DNA from: Hedera helix
Lineage: Eukaryota > Streptophyta > Magnoliopsida > Apiales > Araliaceae
DNA: 64,000 nt
Direction: 5' to 3'
Assembly: GCA_947179155.2 (NCBI GenBank)
Contig: OX359265.1
Location: forward strand, 55,687,040 to 55,751,039
A program made the position numbers and the translations under genes. The notes beneath the pieces are model-generated. The model worked only from the letters and a program-made list of their open reading frames with translations. It was not told the origin of the DNA and did not search any database. Of the stretch, positions 11,601 to 22,536 are shown in pieces; position 1 is the first letter of the stretch, and every line of letters begins with the position of its first letter.

Positions 11601-14600
11601 AATTAAAAAAAAAAAATAAGACCAACGTCAATTCATATGGCGTTCAATCAAATTTTTCTAATTTTTTTTTAAAAAATCATTAATTTTTTTAATAAAACAA
11701 ATTATAACTACAAAAAAAAAAAATTAAAAATTAAAAAAAAAACTAATGCCATATCAACTGGCGTTCAGTCATAATACAATTTACACAAGTGGCGTTGAAT
11801 GGCTACTAGTGGAGTTGAATTGGCTCTATTAGACACTCACTCTCACTCTCTTTCTCTCTCTACCCGAATCACAATCTCTCTCTCTAAAAATATCACAAAG
11901 GTTAAAATAGTAGCCTAAAAGCTGACACTAGTAGCCTAAAAATAAACTCAACGCTATATTAACAGGCGTTCAATTTACTTTTTAAAAAAAATCAATCTCA
12001 TATCAATTGGCATTCAACATGTTAAAATAATTATAAAAAAATAATTTAACAAACTTCAATTCATTAAATAAAAAAAAAAAAACTTCTTTTATTTTTTTTT
12101 TATAAAACAAACTGTAAAAAAAAAAAAAAACTGAAAATAAGAATTAAAAAAAAAACCAACGCCATATCAATTGTCGTTCAATAGTTAACAAAAAAATTTA
12201 AAAATAAATAAATAAGAACAACGCCAATTGATATGGCGTTCAGTCAAATTTTTGAAATTTTTTTTATAAAACAAAATATAACTACAAAAAATGTTAAAAT
12301 AGAAATAAGAAAAAAAATAATTTAATGCCATATCAATTGACGTTCAGTCAAAATACAATATACACCAGAAAATTTAAAATGATCTATTATGCAATTGATC
12401 ATATGTGCAACATGGCATCCAAACTGAAGTTTAAGAGGGAAAAAAAAACCAAAATATAGTAATACTAAAAAAAAAAATACTCGGTTGGAATCTTATATTT
12501 TAAAAAATAAAATTATAAAGCAAAATATAAAAAGTGAAAAGTACCCGGGTTGAAATATTTTGTTTTAAAAAAATGTAGAGTCCAAATTGGCCAAAAAAAA
12601 AATAAAGCTGTCAAAATTTCTTGGGTTTTTTTTTAATTTCTATTTTCAACTTTTTTTTGTAGTTATAGCTTGTTTTATTAAAAAAATTAATGAATTTTTA
12701 AAAAAAAAATTAGAAAAAATTGACTGAACGCCATATTAATTGGCGTTGGTCTTATTTATTTATTTTTCTAAATTTTTGTTAACTGTTGAAAGATAATTAA
12801 TATGGCCTTGGTTTATTATTTTTTAATTCTTATTTTTAGCTTTTTTTGTTGTTACAGTTTGTTTTATAAAAAAAATAAAAGAAGTTTTTTAAAAAAAAAT
12901 TTTAGAGAATTGTAGTTTGTAAGAATTTATTATTATTTTTTATTTATCTTAATTTGTTGAACGCCAATTGATATAGCGTTGTTTTTTGTTTTTTTTTTAA
13001 TTGAATTGAACGCCAATTGATATGGCGTTGAGTTTATTTTTATTATTTTTTTGTTAAGTGAAGGTGTTAAGTTAATCTTAACGAAGGAATGAAAAGATTA
13101 GCATTCAACACCACTTGAATTGGCGTTGATTTTAAAAAATGTACTCATCGTCAATTAAACCGGCGTTGAGGCCAAAATTGAGAAAGACCGAACAAAATGA
13201 GCCAAACTCAGAAACATGAACAGCTTTTAGGCTAGCGTCAGAAACTACCCTAGTTTTGTGTGTGGAAAGCTATCCCTACACTGATTTTCTTGAACTGTAC
13301 CTATACATGGACTTCATTCACCATTTAGTAAATAAAAAGAAAACACCAATCAATAAAGAAACTAATTGAAACAAACAAATGCACGTTTCAAAATACATTC
13401 CCCAAAAAATATAAACATTCCGTCAATGTAAAAAAAAGAGACTAGTTGATTCAAGCAACTAAAACTTTACATGATATTTATTCCAAGACTACATACTCAT
13501 AATTAGTATGCACATTGCATTGGAATATTATAGTAAAGAAAGTGAAGTTTAAAAAGGAAGGGTCTTCTAAAGCACCCCCAACAGCCCATGTATATCACAG
13601 TTACCAGCATATAGTATATACAAACTGAAACTGAACTACTGTAAAGTTTAATCATGTAAATTTGAATATGTGAAAATAGAACTGAATAGGATTTTTAAGA
13701 ATCATTAACTATAATAAGATGGACTGAAGCAAAACAAGCACTTACGATGAACTATAACTTTATCAGAAAGTTTCTGCACAAATTGCTCAGCGGCATATCT
13801 CCAATCTTCAGAACTAAACATATTTCAGAAGTAAATAAATAACAGACATGCATAAGGATAATTTTATAAATAAAATCAATCATAATGTTAGTACATAAGG
13901 GTCTTATATATATATATATATCAAACAGATGTTTAATTTTAGGCACAGAATGCAGCATGTCAATCAAATAATCATTTTTCATGTAAATTTTATTTGTTAG
14001 AACTCCTCTTCACTGTATAAGTTAAATAAATATTCCCAAAATTTCTAAAATAAATGTACATAACTTTGTTAGTAAAAATTAACAAAAACAGGGTTTGAAA
14101 CCACTCCACAAAATCAATATAGACAAAAAGAAACTAGCTTAAACGTTCAATAGTTTGGGAGATTGTAGATTTTGAATGCTTCTCCCACGGGAATCATTGC
14201 TGTTCTCATCTACTTCAGTGTACGTTGAATGGAGGGTATCCAACTAATTCCAGGGGAACACAACCCATAGTTGTCATGGCGCCACGGCAAGACACGGCGG
14301 TAGTTGACCGTTAGGACGCTTAGGCGATATAGCGCCCACTATGGCGTCCGTATGACAATTAGTCGTTAACAATGTACAATTTATAAATTATTTATTTTAC
14401 TTCAAAAGTATATTGGACTAAATTTTATAAGCATTAAAACTCAAAATATAATAACTAACACTATGGAATACAATTAAAAACACAATTATATGAATACTTA
14501 ACAATCAAAATTCAAAAATAAAACACCTGACATTGAAAACTAGTAGAACAAATCAACAAACAATACATAAAAAATAAAAAATTAAACAAATCAACACCCA

Positions 14601-15916
14601 TCATATATTAAAAATCTAATAAGTAATAAAATTACACCATGTAACTAGTTCATGAGTTATGATGAGTCATAGGTACAAAATGACTTAATCACTTAACTTG
14701 AACCAGCTACCAAGGCATGAGCCTTGACAGCTCAGCATCCAAGACGTCGCCTTGTCCTTCTCTAGCGCCAAGACGCCTAGACGCTACCATGATAACTATG
14801 ACACAACCACCAAACAAGAAGGGCAAGTCAAGATATAAGCGCGTGTGTTTACCTATTGACTGACAAGGTTTCATCATGCAACATCTCCGTTATTGAAGGG
14901 AAACACATGTCGCTCCTTGGGGATTAACTTTTCAATGTTTACACCATTTAACATATAACCGTGTGCTTTATGCTCTCTTGTCAATCCCTTTAGTATGGAA
15001 ACATTATAGACTATGATCTGTGTTGTCTGTAATAAGAAAGGATTCTTCTGTAGGTGGGCGAACTGGAGAATCCAGATTCAGGGATTTAGGGAGATCTCTG
15101 CTTAACTTGCATATGGTAGTTATATATATCTAAAAAATAAAACGACTTATAACTCTGAGAATTAACTTTGTGAGCAAATCAAAGGAAAGTTGCATTTTGG
15201 CAAATTTATGGATTTCAAAAAGGTTAACATAAACAAAATTACCAACAATTTTTGACAATTATAGTAAACCTATTTGTAATAAAATAAACTTGTTTCACTG
15301 CTATTGTAGTTTAGTAATAAGAAGGTAGATCTTTAACTAGATGTACCCTAACAATACAATTGGTTCCCTTCGTCAGCTAAAAGGGTCTTAAGTCCACAAA
15401 TGATAAATAAGTGACAGGTAGACAAACACCGAAATCATCCATTAGAATATAAGCTTAACAGTCGTAGTTACTTTGGGGGCGACATCTTAGTCATCCCTCT
15501 CAGCAATACATAAATAACATCTTATTAGCTGCAAATTAAGGCCAAAAAGAAAAGAAAAAAGGCGACCTGTAATTATAGTAGGCAAAATACATCAATCTTT
15601 ACCTTCCAATGATCCCATTAACCATAATCACGAGGTGGTCCGGATGCACCGCTGGAGCCGGGTCGAAAATATCTTGGCCGTCGTAAACAGAATCCATCTC
15701 CACTTTCTGCCCCTTTTTGGACCGACCAGTGAAGCAACTTATGCTCAATTTTCGAATAAATCCTATTTCACTACTCTGAGTCAACAATAATCTACATATC
15801 CGTCTATCAGGTCTCAGTCCAAACCCTAGATTCTGACAGGGAAATCGCAGTAAACATAGGGCTTTTGAGAGCGAATGCGCGGTGGGTCTAACCGGAGAAT
15901 TCGCAGCGAGGATCAT
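5693..15916 (-). CDS. DUF676 alpha/beta-hydrolase, putative serine esterase/lipase (10 exons, 401 aa)
   Basis: Complete gene, rebuilt from splice sites with phases agreeing throughout. Exons: 15603-15916, 13746-13813, 10564-10634, 10231-10422, 8391-8551, 8222-8277, 8064-8116, 7860-7980, 6350-6447, 5693-5764 (total 1206 nt). It resembles plant putative lipases of the DUF676 family (Arabidopsis At4g25770/At5g51180 type). Residues about 92-104 (HPDHLVIMVNGIIG) form the first strand and oxyanion region. AHSLGGLVARYA holds the nucleophile Ser at about 171. LFLTD (about 243-248) and the H-V-V-G-W motif (His about 288) are likely catalytic partners. The first about 70 residues are Arg/Ser/Leu-rich with few acidic residues, which could be an organelle presequence (inference). 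Substrate unknown. Intron 2 (3.1 kb) and intron 1 (1.8 kb) contain transposons. Intron 9 has a GC donor. The start is the first ATG of the long exon-1 frame, after a GA-rich leader. Confidence 0.92.
6348..6350 (-). promoter_or_regulatory. Non-canonical GC splice donor (intron 9 of the hydrolase)
   Basis: The coding sequence ...N-T-I-Q ends in CAG and the intron begins GCAAGC rather than GT. The acceptor at 5765-5770 is GTTCAG, after which V-K-S-Y-W-L-N resumes in frame. Apart from the C, the donor matches consensus very well (CAG|GCAAG), as is usual for plant GC-AG introns. No GT donor nearby keeps both the conserved protein and the frame. Confidence 0.85.
7602..7620 (+). repeat. Homopolymer of 19 G
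   Basis: Nineteen consecutive G in hydrolase intron 8 (runs of C in the transcript sense). The exact length is prone to sequencing error. Confidence 0.9.
8552..10230 (-). other. Hydrolase intron 4
   Basis: 1.68-kb intron. It holds a GC-richer block at about 9300-9660 with overlapping ORFs on both strands, a CA/TG microsatellite around 9700-9725, and a locally duplicated CACTAAGCTTCTTTA-like segment (about 9747-9775 and 9812-9842) separated by a T run. Confidence 0.6.
11112..13250. mobile_element. Non-autonomous Mutator-like foldback element in hydrolase intron 2
   Basis: A 2.1-kb near-palindromic element. The left end GGGTGGTTTCTGAC at 11112 is matched by GTCAGAAACTACCC ending at 13250. The inverted arms stay alignable for several hundred bases, including TCTGAGTTTGGCTCATTTTG and the TTAAGATTAACTTAAC stretch. 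The flanks are an identical 10-bp direct repeat TAGTTTTGTG (11102-11111 and 13251-13260), the size expected of Mutator-like transposition. No ORF of note. Internally a short palindromic motif, AACGCCA...TGGCGTT, recurs about 19 times in perfect or degenerate form. A fragment like the terminus (GACACTAGTAGCCTAAAA) also recurs near 11900-11945. Confidence 0.85.
14266..14800. mobile_element. hAT-like non-autonomous element in hydrolase intron 1
   Basis: 535 bp bounded by CATAGTTGTCATGG and CCATGATAACTATG, an imperfect 14-bp inverted repeat. The ends carry GC-rich subterminal GGCGCC/GACGCC/GGCGTC motifs. An exact 8-bp target duplication ACACAACC flanks it (14258-14265 and 14801-14808). An 8-bp duplication is the hAT superfamily signature. 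No transposase ORF. Confidence 0.85.
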
Positions 15917-16200
15917 GCGTGGGGGATCGGATTACTACCAATCAATTCGTGGAGAATTGAGGACAGAGAGAGGAGAGAGGAGAGAGAGAGCGAGAGAGAG
16001 AGCAGTGTTTTACAAGGGTTTTAAGAGAGAGGAATGGGTAAAACTAAAAAGCGTGTAATCGAAGTACTGATGCATTGGCCGAGTATTTTATTATGCATGT
16101 AATAATTATACGAGTTGAAAAAAGATGAAGGCCGAGCGGGAATTACAGTTTGTGAGGAGGAAACAGAAAGAAGATTTTTTTTTGGTCCAAATTCAATGGA
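15917..16200 (-). promoter_or_regulatory. Putative promoter and GA-rich leader of the DUF676 hydrolase
   Basis: Upstream of the hydrolase ATG the plus strand shows GAGAGAGGAGAGAGGAGAG-type repeats (about 15960-16003), CT-rich in the transcript and typical of plant 5'UTRs. I see no clear TATA box. The distal part (about 16007-16190) is duplicated 4.8 kb away at 20797-20970. Confidence 0.5.
16007..16190. repeat. Promoter-proximal direct repeat, copy 1
   Basis: This about 180-bp stretch (key words TAAAACTAAAAAGCGTGTAA, GCATTGGCCGAGTATTTTAT, GAGCGGGAATTACAG) recurs in the same orientation at 20797-20970 with scattered substitutions. It lies immediately upstream of the hydrolase leader. Confidence 0.85.
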
Positions 16201-16473
16201 CAGTCTTGACTCAATTTACATATGTTTTATTATATTGATTTTTTTTATAATTTAGTCATTATATTTAAAAAAATTATAAAAAATAAAAATTTTATTAAAA
16301 ACTGTTAACTATTTAATAAAAAAATAACGTGACAGTATTAAATATCATTTTTATTATTGAGCTAGAGGTCAATTTATAATTGTATCACTGAAACAGAAAA
16401 TAATAATAATAATACTTTCTCTGTTAAAAAAAATAATAGTTTTGATTTTTAAAAAATAATTTGAGGTATTTTT

Positions 16474-19400
16474 TGTAAGACCCCGAATTTTATGAAATAT
16501 AAAATTTAATTTTTCTTCATATATATTTTTTCTGAAACAGTAAGTGGTTAAATTGACAAAATTAAAAGTTAAGGATGTTATGTGCAAATTTTATTTTCTC
16601 GGATAATATTCGTTTTGTCGAGAAATATTTGGGTCGTACGACGGCAACGAAATAACTAATTATTGGTGGACCCCACAACGGAATATTTGTCGGATATAGA
16701 AAACGACATAAATAACATTTTTAAATAAAAATAGTCAACGGTGTTAACTGTTAAAATACCAGTGATAAAAGAATATTAGCCTACAGTAATCTATGGTATT
16801 TTACAGTAGCACGCGATACTCTACAGTAGCACACGACATTGCACAGTATCTCATATTATTGATCTGATAATGTGGTCATTGCACAATATTCATCAATAAT
16901 TGTTGTTACACAGTATTTTGCATTATTAATTCAATAATTGTTATTACACTGTATTTCATATCATTGACTCAATAATTGTTGGTGCACTGTAGTTTAAAAT
17001 TATTGAACCTAATAATTGTCACAGTAGCAAATACTCTGTAATTTATATTATTAAATTAATATTGATTTGTAACGTATTTCTTACATTATTGTTAAATTAT
17101 TGTTGTAGCATTATTTTATTTTATATGTTGGACCCACGGGAAGAATAAATAAATAAATTTTAAAATAATTAATTAATTTTTACTATTTTGAATAGTAACC
17201 ATATGGACCCTCTGTGGGGGCCACATGAATTCTAAGCATGCAAATTTGCTGGGAATTGGTAGGTGGAGGCTGCGTAGCCTCTGCTAAAAATTTTCAGCTG
17301 GCGTGCTCACCTACCACACGCATAGTAGCTTCTTGTCCCCTATAAACAGCTTGCTCAGCTGAATAAAAAAATCACACCTAAAACATAAAAATTTTCTATA
17401 AGAATTTTATGAGTTTTCTCTGAGAATAGTAAGGTTATTTTGAGAGTTTGAAAGCCAAAAGGAGTGCAGAAATTTTGCAAGTAAGTCTATTATTAAAGAA
17501 TAGTAATTTCATAAATTCTTATTTTTCACGATATTCACATATCTTCTCTTAGAAGACTCTTCTTTTAGAAGATTCATTTTTAAAAGTTTTATTTGAAAGA
17601 TTTATTTTAGAATATTATTTTAAAAACTATTTTAAAGTTATTGTATTATACTACAAAAATTATGTTAAATATAGATAATTTTGATAGTTCATATTATACG
17701 AGTTATCATATACTTTGAAATTTATATGTGGTAATTACTAATTTTATTATAAATATATAGGTTGATCAACCTCATTTAAATCAATATTCAGTCACGTGTT
17801 AAGGTAATGAATATCATCTCCTTTCATATTCTATTATTTAAACTTACTACGGTAAGGGGTATCATTCTTTTTATCATCATAAATGTATATTATTTTCTTT
17901 CTTACTGTAATGGATTATCATTCTTTGATTCTCGAAAATAATATCGTTTCTTTATTACTCATAAGATGTGTCATTTATTTCCATGTATTAAATTGTGGGA
18001 ATAACCTTACGGCGCGGATTACCGCATGTTGGGGAATAACCTATCGTATTCATTCCTTATTAATCTCTAAGAATAACCTTACGGCGCGGATTACCGCCAG
18101 TTTGGTGAATAACTCTTCGTATTCAAATTTTATTAAATTGTGGGAGTAATCTTACTGCGCGGGCTACCGCCTGTTGGTGAATAACCCTTTTTATCTGTCT
18201 CTTGTGGAAATAATTTGTTTACACGAATTATCACATGACACTTTTATTCCATATTCGTTTGTAATATCATTTTCTTTCATATTCGTAAGTGATATTATTT
18301 TCCTTTATACTCATAAGAGATACCATCTTTTTCATCTTCTATTATTCAAACTTACTATGGTAAGGAAAATTAATTTCCTTCACCTTTTGTTAATCAAACC
18401 TGCTACGGTAAGGAATATTATTTTCTTTCATACACCTAAATCGAAACTTATTATGGAACTATTGCTTCTATAATTCCTGAAAATATTATATGTTTCATAA
18501 TAGTTGCACTTCATCATTTCAACTGAACATTCCTATTTTCTGAATCTGTCTATTGAACTGTAACCGTTATTCTGAACTATGGATCTTGAATATCATTTTT
18601 TTGAATTTCACTCCACATCATGTTGATGATTTGGACATTATTTGAATCTGCACAAAGTAAATTTCTGATACTTATTGTTTATCCTGTTTCTTCTATTCAT
18701 TATTTATATTATTCTAATCATCCAAAATCAAGTTATTGTGAATATCTGTGGCCGGGGGCACAAATTCGATATAATTGTTGAACAAATGATAGGTTAAAGG
18801 CAATATAATATATTAAATACGATACATCTGTTCGGTGTCTTTTATGGCACGTGGTGAATGTTCTCTTTGGCCCGTAGTGCAAATATGAACTGTTGTTTGG
18901 TATGATTATGACCAAATGTTGAATCTGGTATAATCATGATCGTTGTTATTATATTGAATATCTCTGACCCGTAGTGCAAAGATGAACTGTTATTTGGTAT
19001 GATTATGACCAAATGCTGAATCTGGTATAATCATGATCGTTGGTGTTATATTGAATATCTTTGGGTCGTAGTGCAAAGATGAACTGTTGATCTGTATGAT
19101 TATGACCAGGAACTGTGAATTTGTATTATCTTGACTAATGGTATTTCAGATGATAAAAGTTGATGATGTTTTTCCTAAAAAGAGAAACGAGTGGACATTA
19201 TAGTCTGAATTATTATTCTAATAGATTGCTCATTCCGCTGCTATTATTGATCTGAACATTGTTCAAGAATTTAACTACAATTTTTGAAATAAACCTTGTA
19301 GTCTATTGTATTCTATCAAGAACTCAACTGTTGAAGGTTAATGATAATTTATTCATCAATATCTTAGTCACGATATTTCTTACTGGCTATTTGAGCTCAC

Positions 19401-19647
19401 CCTTTCTTTTCGTTCCATTGTTTTTCAACAAGAGATGAGAACGTAGCTGGGTCTAGCCGGGGAATGGAGTGAGAGCCCGAGGGATAACTATCATAGTTTT
19501 CACGTGTTGTAAAATAGTGTGGCAATAATAGTGAAAATTTAGTTGTGTATTATTATACAATGTATTGTTAAACGTTGTAATAATTTTGTTGTAGTCTTTT
19601 GACAACTCAAGTTTGGGCTGTGTGGGCCCAGATTTAGGGGTGTCGCA
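16474..19647 (+). mobile_element. Solo LTR, family A (3.17 kb)
   Basis: Begins TGTAAGACCCCGAATTTTAT and ends GGGGTGTCGCA, flanked by TTTTT on both sides (16469-16473 and 19648-19652). The surrounding foldback sequence reads continuously once it is removed. A promoter-like CTATAAACAGC at about 17340 follows a U3 full of CAGTAGCACACGG-type repeats. Downstream are two internal repeat sets: CTTACGGCGCGGATTACCGC units (about 17998-18180) and about 97-bp units with TGGTATGATTATGACC (about 18890-19100). No internal coding region, so it is a solo LTR. Large LTRs starting this way are common in plant Ty3/gypsy elements (inference). Confidence 0.85.
17340..17348 (+). promoter_or_regulatory. TATA box of the family-A LTR
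   Basis: CTATAAACAGC, conserved as CTATAAATAGC at 23435-23445 in the second copy. In both copies it precedes the same GCTTGCTCAG...ATAAAAATTT leader, consistent with the U3/R boundary. Confidence 0.6.
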
Positions 19648-20339
19648 TTTTTAAAATAAATTTTAAATTAATAATAATATCATCTGGGTTACACAAAAAA
19701 AGATTAGCTTTGTTTTTTTAGAATTAATTTGAGGTATTTTAAAAATAAATTTTAATTTAATAATAATAATAATACCATATCGGTTACACACAAAAAAAGA
19801 TTAGTTTTGCTTTTTAAAAATTAATTTAAGGTATTTTAAAAATAAATTTTGATTGAATAATAATTTGGTAAAAAAAATAATCAAAGTCCCAAAAAAAGTT
19901 AAAAATTATAATAAATAAAAAATATGATAAATACGAAAAACATGTGAAATAAGGAGAGAGGAGTAAGCGTAAATGGGAATTGTATTGATTGTTCAATGGA
20001 ATTTAAGAAGAAGAAAAAACTTAAAAAACAGTAGATGTCTTTTGCTTATTATTATTAAATCAAAATTTATTTTTAAAATACCTCAAATTAATTTTAAAAA
20101 ATAAAAACTAAACTTTTTTTTTTTTTGTGTAACAGAGATTGTATTATTATTATTATTGAATTCAAATTTATTTTTAAAATATCTCAAATTAATTTTTAAA
20201 AAACAAAAGTAATTTTTTTTTTATAACGGAAAGGTATTATTATTATTATTAAATAAAAAATTGTTTTTAAAAATACCTCAAATTAAATTTTAAAAAGAAA
20301 AACTAAACTTTTTTTCTTTTTCTTTTTGTGTAACAGAGA

Positions 20340-20389
20340 TGGTATTATTATTATTACTGTTATTGTTATTGTTGTTGTTATTATTATTA

Positions 20390-20444
<55 letters not shown>

Positions 20445-20445
20445 A
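20340..20445. repeat. (ATT)n microsatellite
   Basis: Long ATT/GTT trinucleotide tract inside the right arm of the foldback element. Shorter tracts flank it at about 20141-20156, 20233-20250 and 20524-20562. Confidence 0.9.
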
Positions 20446-20529
20446 TTAAAATTTATTTTTAAAATATCTCAAATTAATTTTTAAAAAACAAAACTAATCT
20501 TCCTTTTGTGTAACGGAGATGGTATTATT

Positions 20530-20561
<32 letters not shown>

Positions 20562-20796
20562 CTTCTTTTTCAGTGATGCAACTATAAATTGACATCCAGT
20601 TCAATGTTGAAAATGATATTTAATACTGTCACGTCATTTTTCTGTTAATTGGTTAACAGTCTTTAACGAATACTTCACTTTTTGTAAAAAAAAAAATTGA
20701 ATACAATGACTCGATTGTAAAAAAAATCAGTACAATAATGCATAAGTAAATTTGGGTTGATTATAATGGGAAAATTTTGATTTAACCCATTTCACA

Positions 20797-20970
20797 AGGG
20801 TTTATAGAGAGAAAGGAATAGGTAAAACTAAAAAGCGTGTAATCGAAGTAGTGGTGCATTGGCCGAGTATTTTATTATACATGTGAGAATTATACAAATT
20901 GAAAAAATATGAAGGTCGAGCGGGAATTACAGCTTATAAGGAGGAAACATAAATAATTTTTTTTTTGTCC
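20797..20970. repeat. Promoter-proximal direct repeat, copy 2
   Basis: Second copy of the 16007-16190 segment, same orientation, on the far side of the foldback element and followed by a different element. It carries no attached coding sequence. Confidence 0.85.
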
Positions 20971-20979
20971 AAATCCAAA

Positions 20980-21246
20980 GGACAAGTCGACAAACACAAA
21001 TTTAGGACATAAATTCAAACATAAACTTTATCTATATCATTAAAAAATACAGTTTGACATGAATTTTCGCGTCAGGTCCCACTATTTAATAATGAATATG
21101 AAGTTTGTCTTTGAATTTATGTCCCAAACTTCATTTTTGCCATTATAACATGGGGTTTGACGCGAAAAACAGTGTTATATTTCACTTTTTAACAGTGTAA
21201 ATAAAGTTTGAGTTTGTATCCCAAAATTTCATTTGTAGGCTTGTCC
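20980..21246. mobile_element. MITE with about 90-bp inverted arms
   Basis: Starts GGACAAGTCGACAAACACAA and ends with CTTGTCC. The arms pair over roughly 90 bases: CATAAATTCAAACATAAACT against the complement of AGTTTGAGTTTGTATCCC, and TTTTCGCGTCAGG against GACGCGAAAAA. No secure target duplication and no ORF. Confidence 0.55.
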
Positions 21247-21716
21247 AATCAAAATTCAAATGTTCACACTATGAATTAAGTAAAGCTAACGACTTTACTT
21301 TTTGTGGAATTCTTCTTCTTATTTTTGTCACATGACTTAATCTTTTTAATAGGGTACTGTAGTTTAATTTTAATATCGTAAACATAATGTATATTTATTA
21401 TGTTCTAAATTATAAAATTAATATTTATTTTTTAAAAATAATTTAATAAATATTATTTTATTTTATTTATATGAAAATAATTTTAATTCTTTTTTTAAAA
21501 TTTTAATTTTAAATATTATCTATAATAACTAAAATAAAAACATGCAACATGTAACATATGTAGTATCTAAAATATTAATTAGTCAAACTAATATAAACTA
21601 AATAATTTTGTATTATTAGACTAAAAAAAGTTTCATTGTTATTATATGGAACTATTAATTGTATATTAAAATTTTATAATTTTATAAATATTTTTTTTTG
21701 TTCTACTGTAAGACCC

Positions 21717-22536
21717 CGACTTTTATGAAATACAAATTTAATTTTTCTTTATATATTTTTTTCTGAAACTGTAAGTGGATAAATTGACAAAAGTTAGAGT
21801 TAAAAAAATATTTTGTGCAAATTTTATCTTGTTGGAAAATATTCGTTTTGTATGAAAATATTCGTTATGTCGGAGAATATTTGATTCGTACAACGGCGCC
21901 GAAATAACCAAACATTGGTGGACCCCACAACAAAATATTGTCGGATATAGAAAACGACATAAGTAACTTTTTTAAATAAATATTATTAGCGGTATTATCA
22001 CTTTTAACTGTTAAAATACTCGGTAATAAATGAATAGTAGAATACGGTATTGCACAGTAATATACGGTATTGCACAGTAGCACATGGTATTGCACGGTAG
22101 CACACGGTATTGCACAATGTTTCATATTATTGAACTGATAAAGTGGCTATTGTACAATATTGACTTTATTGAACCAATAATTATCACATACACAATAATT
22201 TATATTATTAAACTGATAATTGCCACATAGTATATGAACAGTAACGTTACTGAATAATTATCACATACACAATATATGAACAATAACATTACTGAATCAA
22301 TAATCATCATTACACAATAACGTGTTTTTTCTTTTATTTATTTTATGCATTATTGTTATCACTATTATGATGTTGATTTAACTATTATATTCCATTATTA
22401 GTTGATATTTTTGCTTGTATTGTGAGTATCTAATTCAAAAGGTCAACTACACTGCATTTACAACAATTGGTGAATTATTATTGAATAATTGAATTTATAA
22501 AGTTATTTGTTTTATATGCTTCATATAAAGTTAATT
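21717..22536 (+). mobile_element. Family-A LTR, 5' fragment
   Basis: Starts TGTAAGACCCCGACTTTTAT and follows the family-A U3 (GTGGACCCCACAAC, GTCGGATATAGAAAACGACAT, GGTATTGCACAGTAGCACA-type repeats). It diverges from the family before the TATA region and is abutted at 22537 by another family-A start. Truncated. Confidence 0.75.

Larger units (their letters stand above)
16205..20760. mobile_element. Foldback element with TAA/TTA-rich tandem arms, interrupted by a solo LTR
   Basis: The left arm (about 16205-16473, resuming at 19653) is the inverted complement of the right arm (about 20000-20760). Landmarks are GTGACAGTATTAAATATCAT on the left and its complement on the right, and CAATTTATAATTGTATCACT versus its complement. 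Each arm includes tandem units of about 85 bp containing GTTACACA...GATTAG, AATTTGAGGTATTTTAAAAA and (AAT)n tracts: about three on the left and four to five on the right. Exact ends and target duplication could not be fixed. The class is unassigned. Confidence 0.6.
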
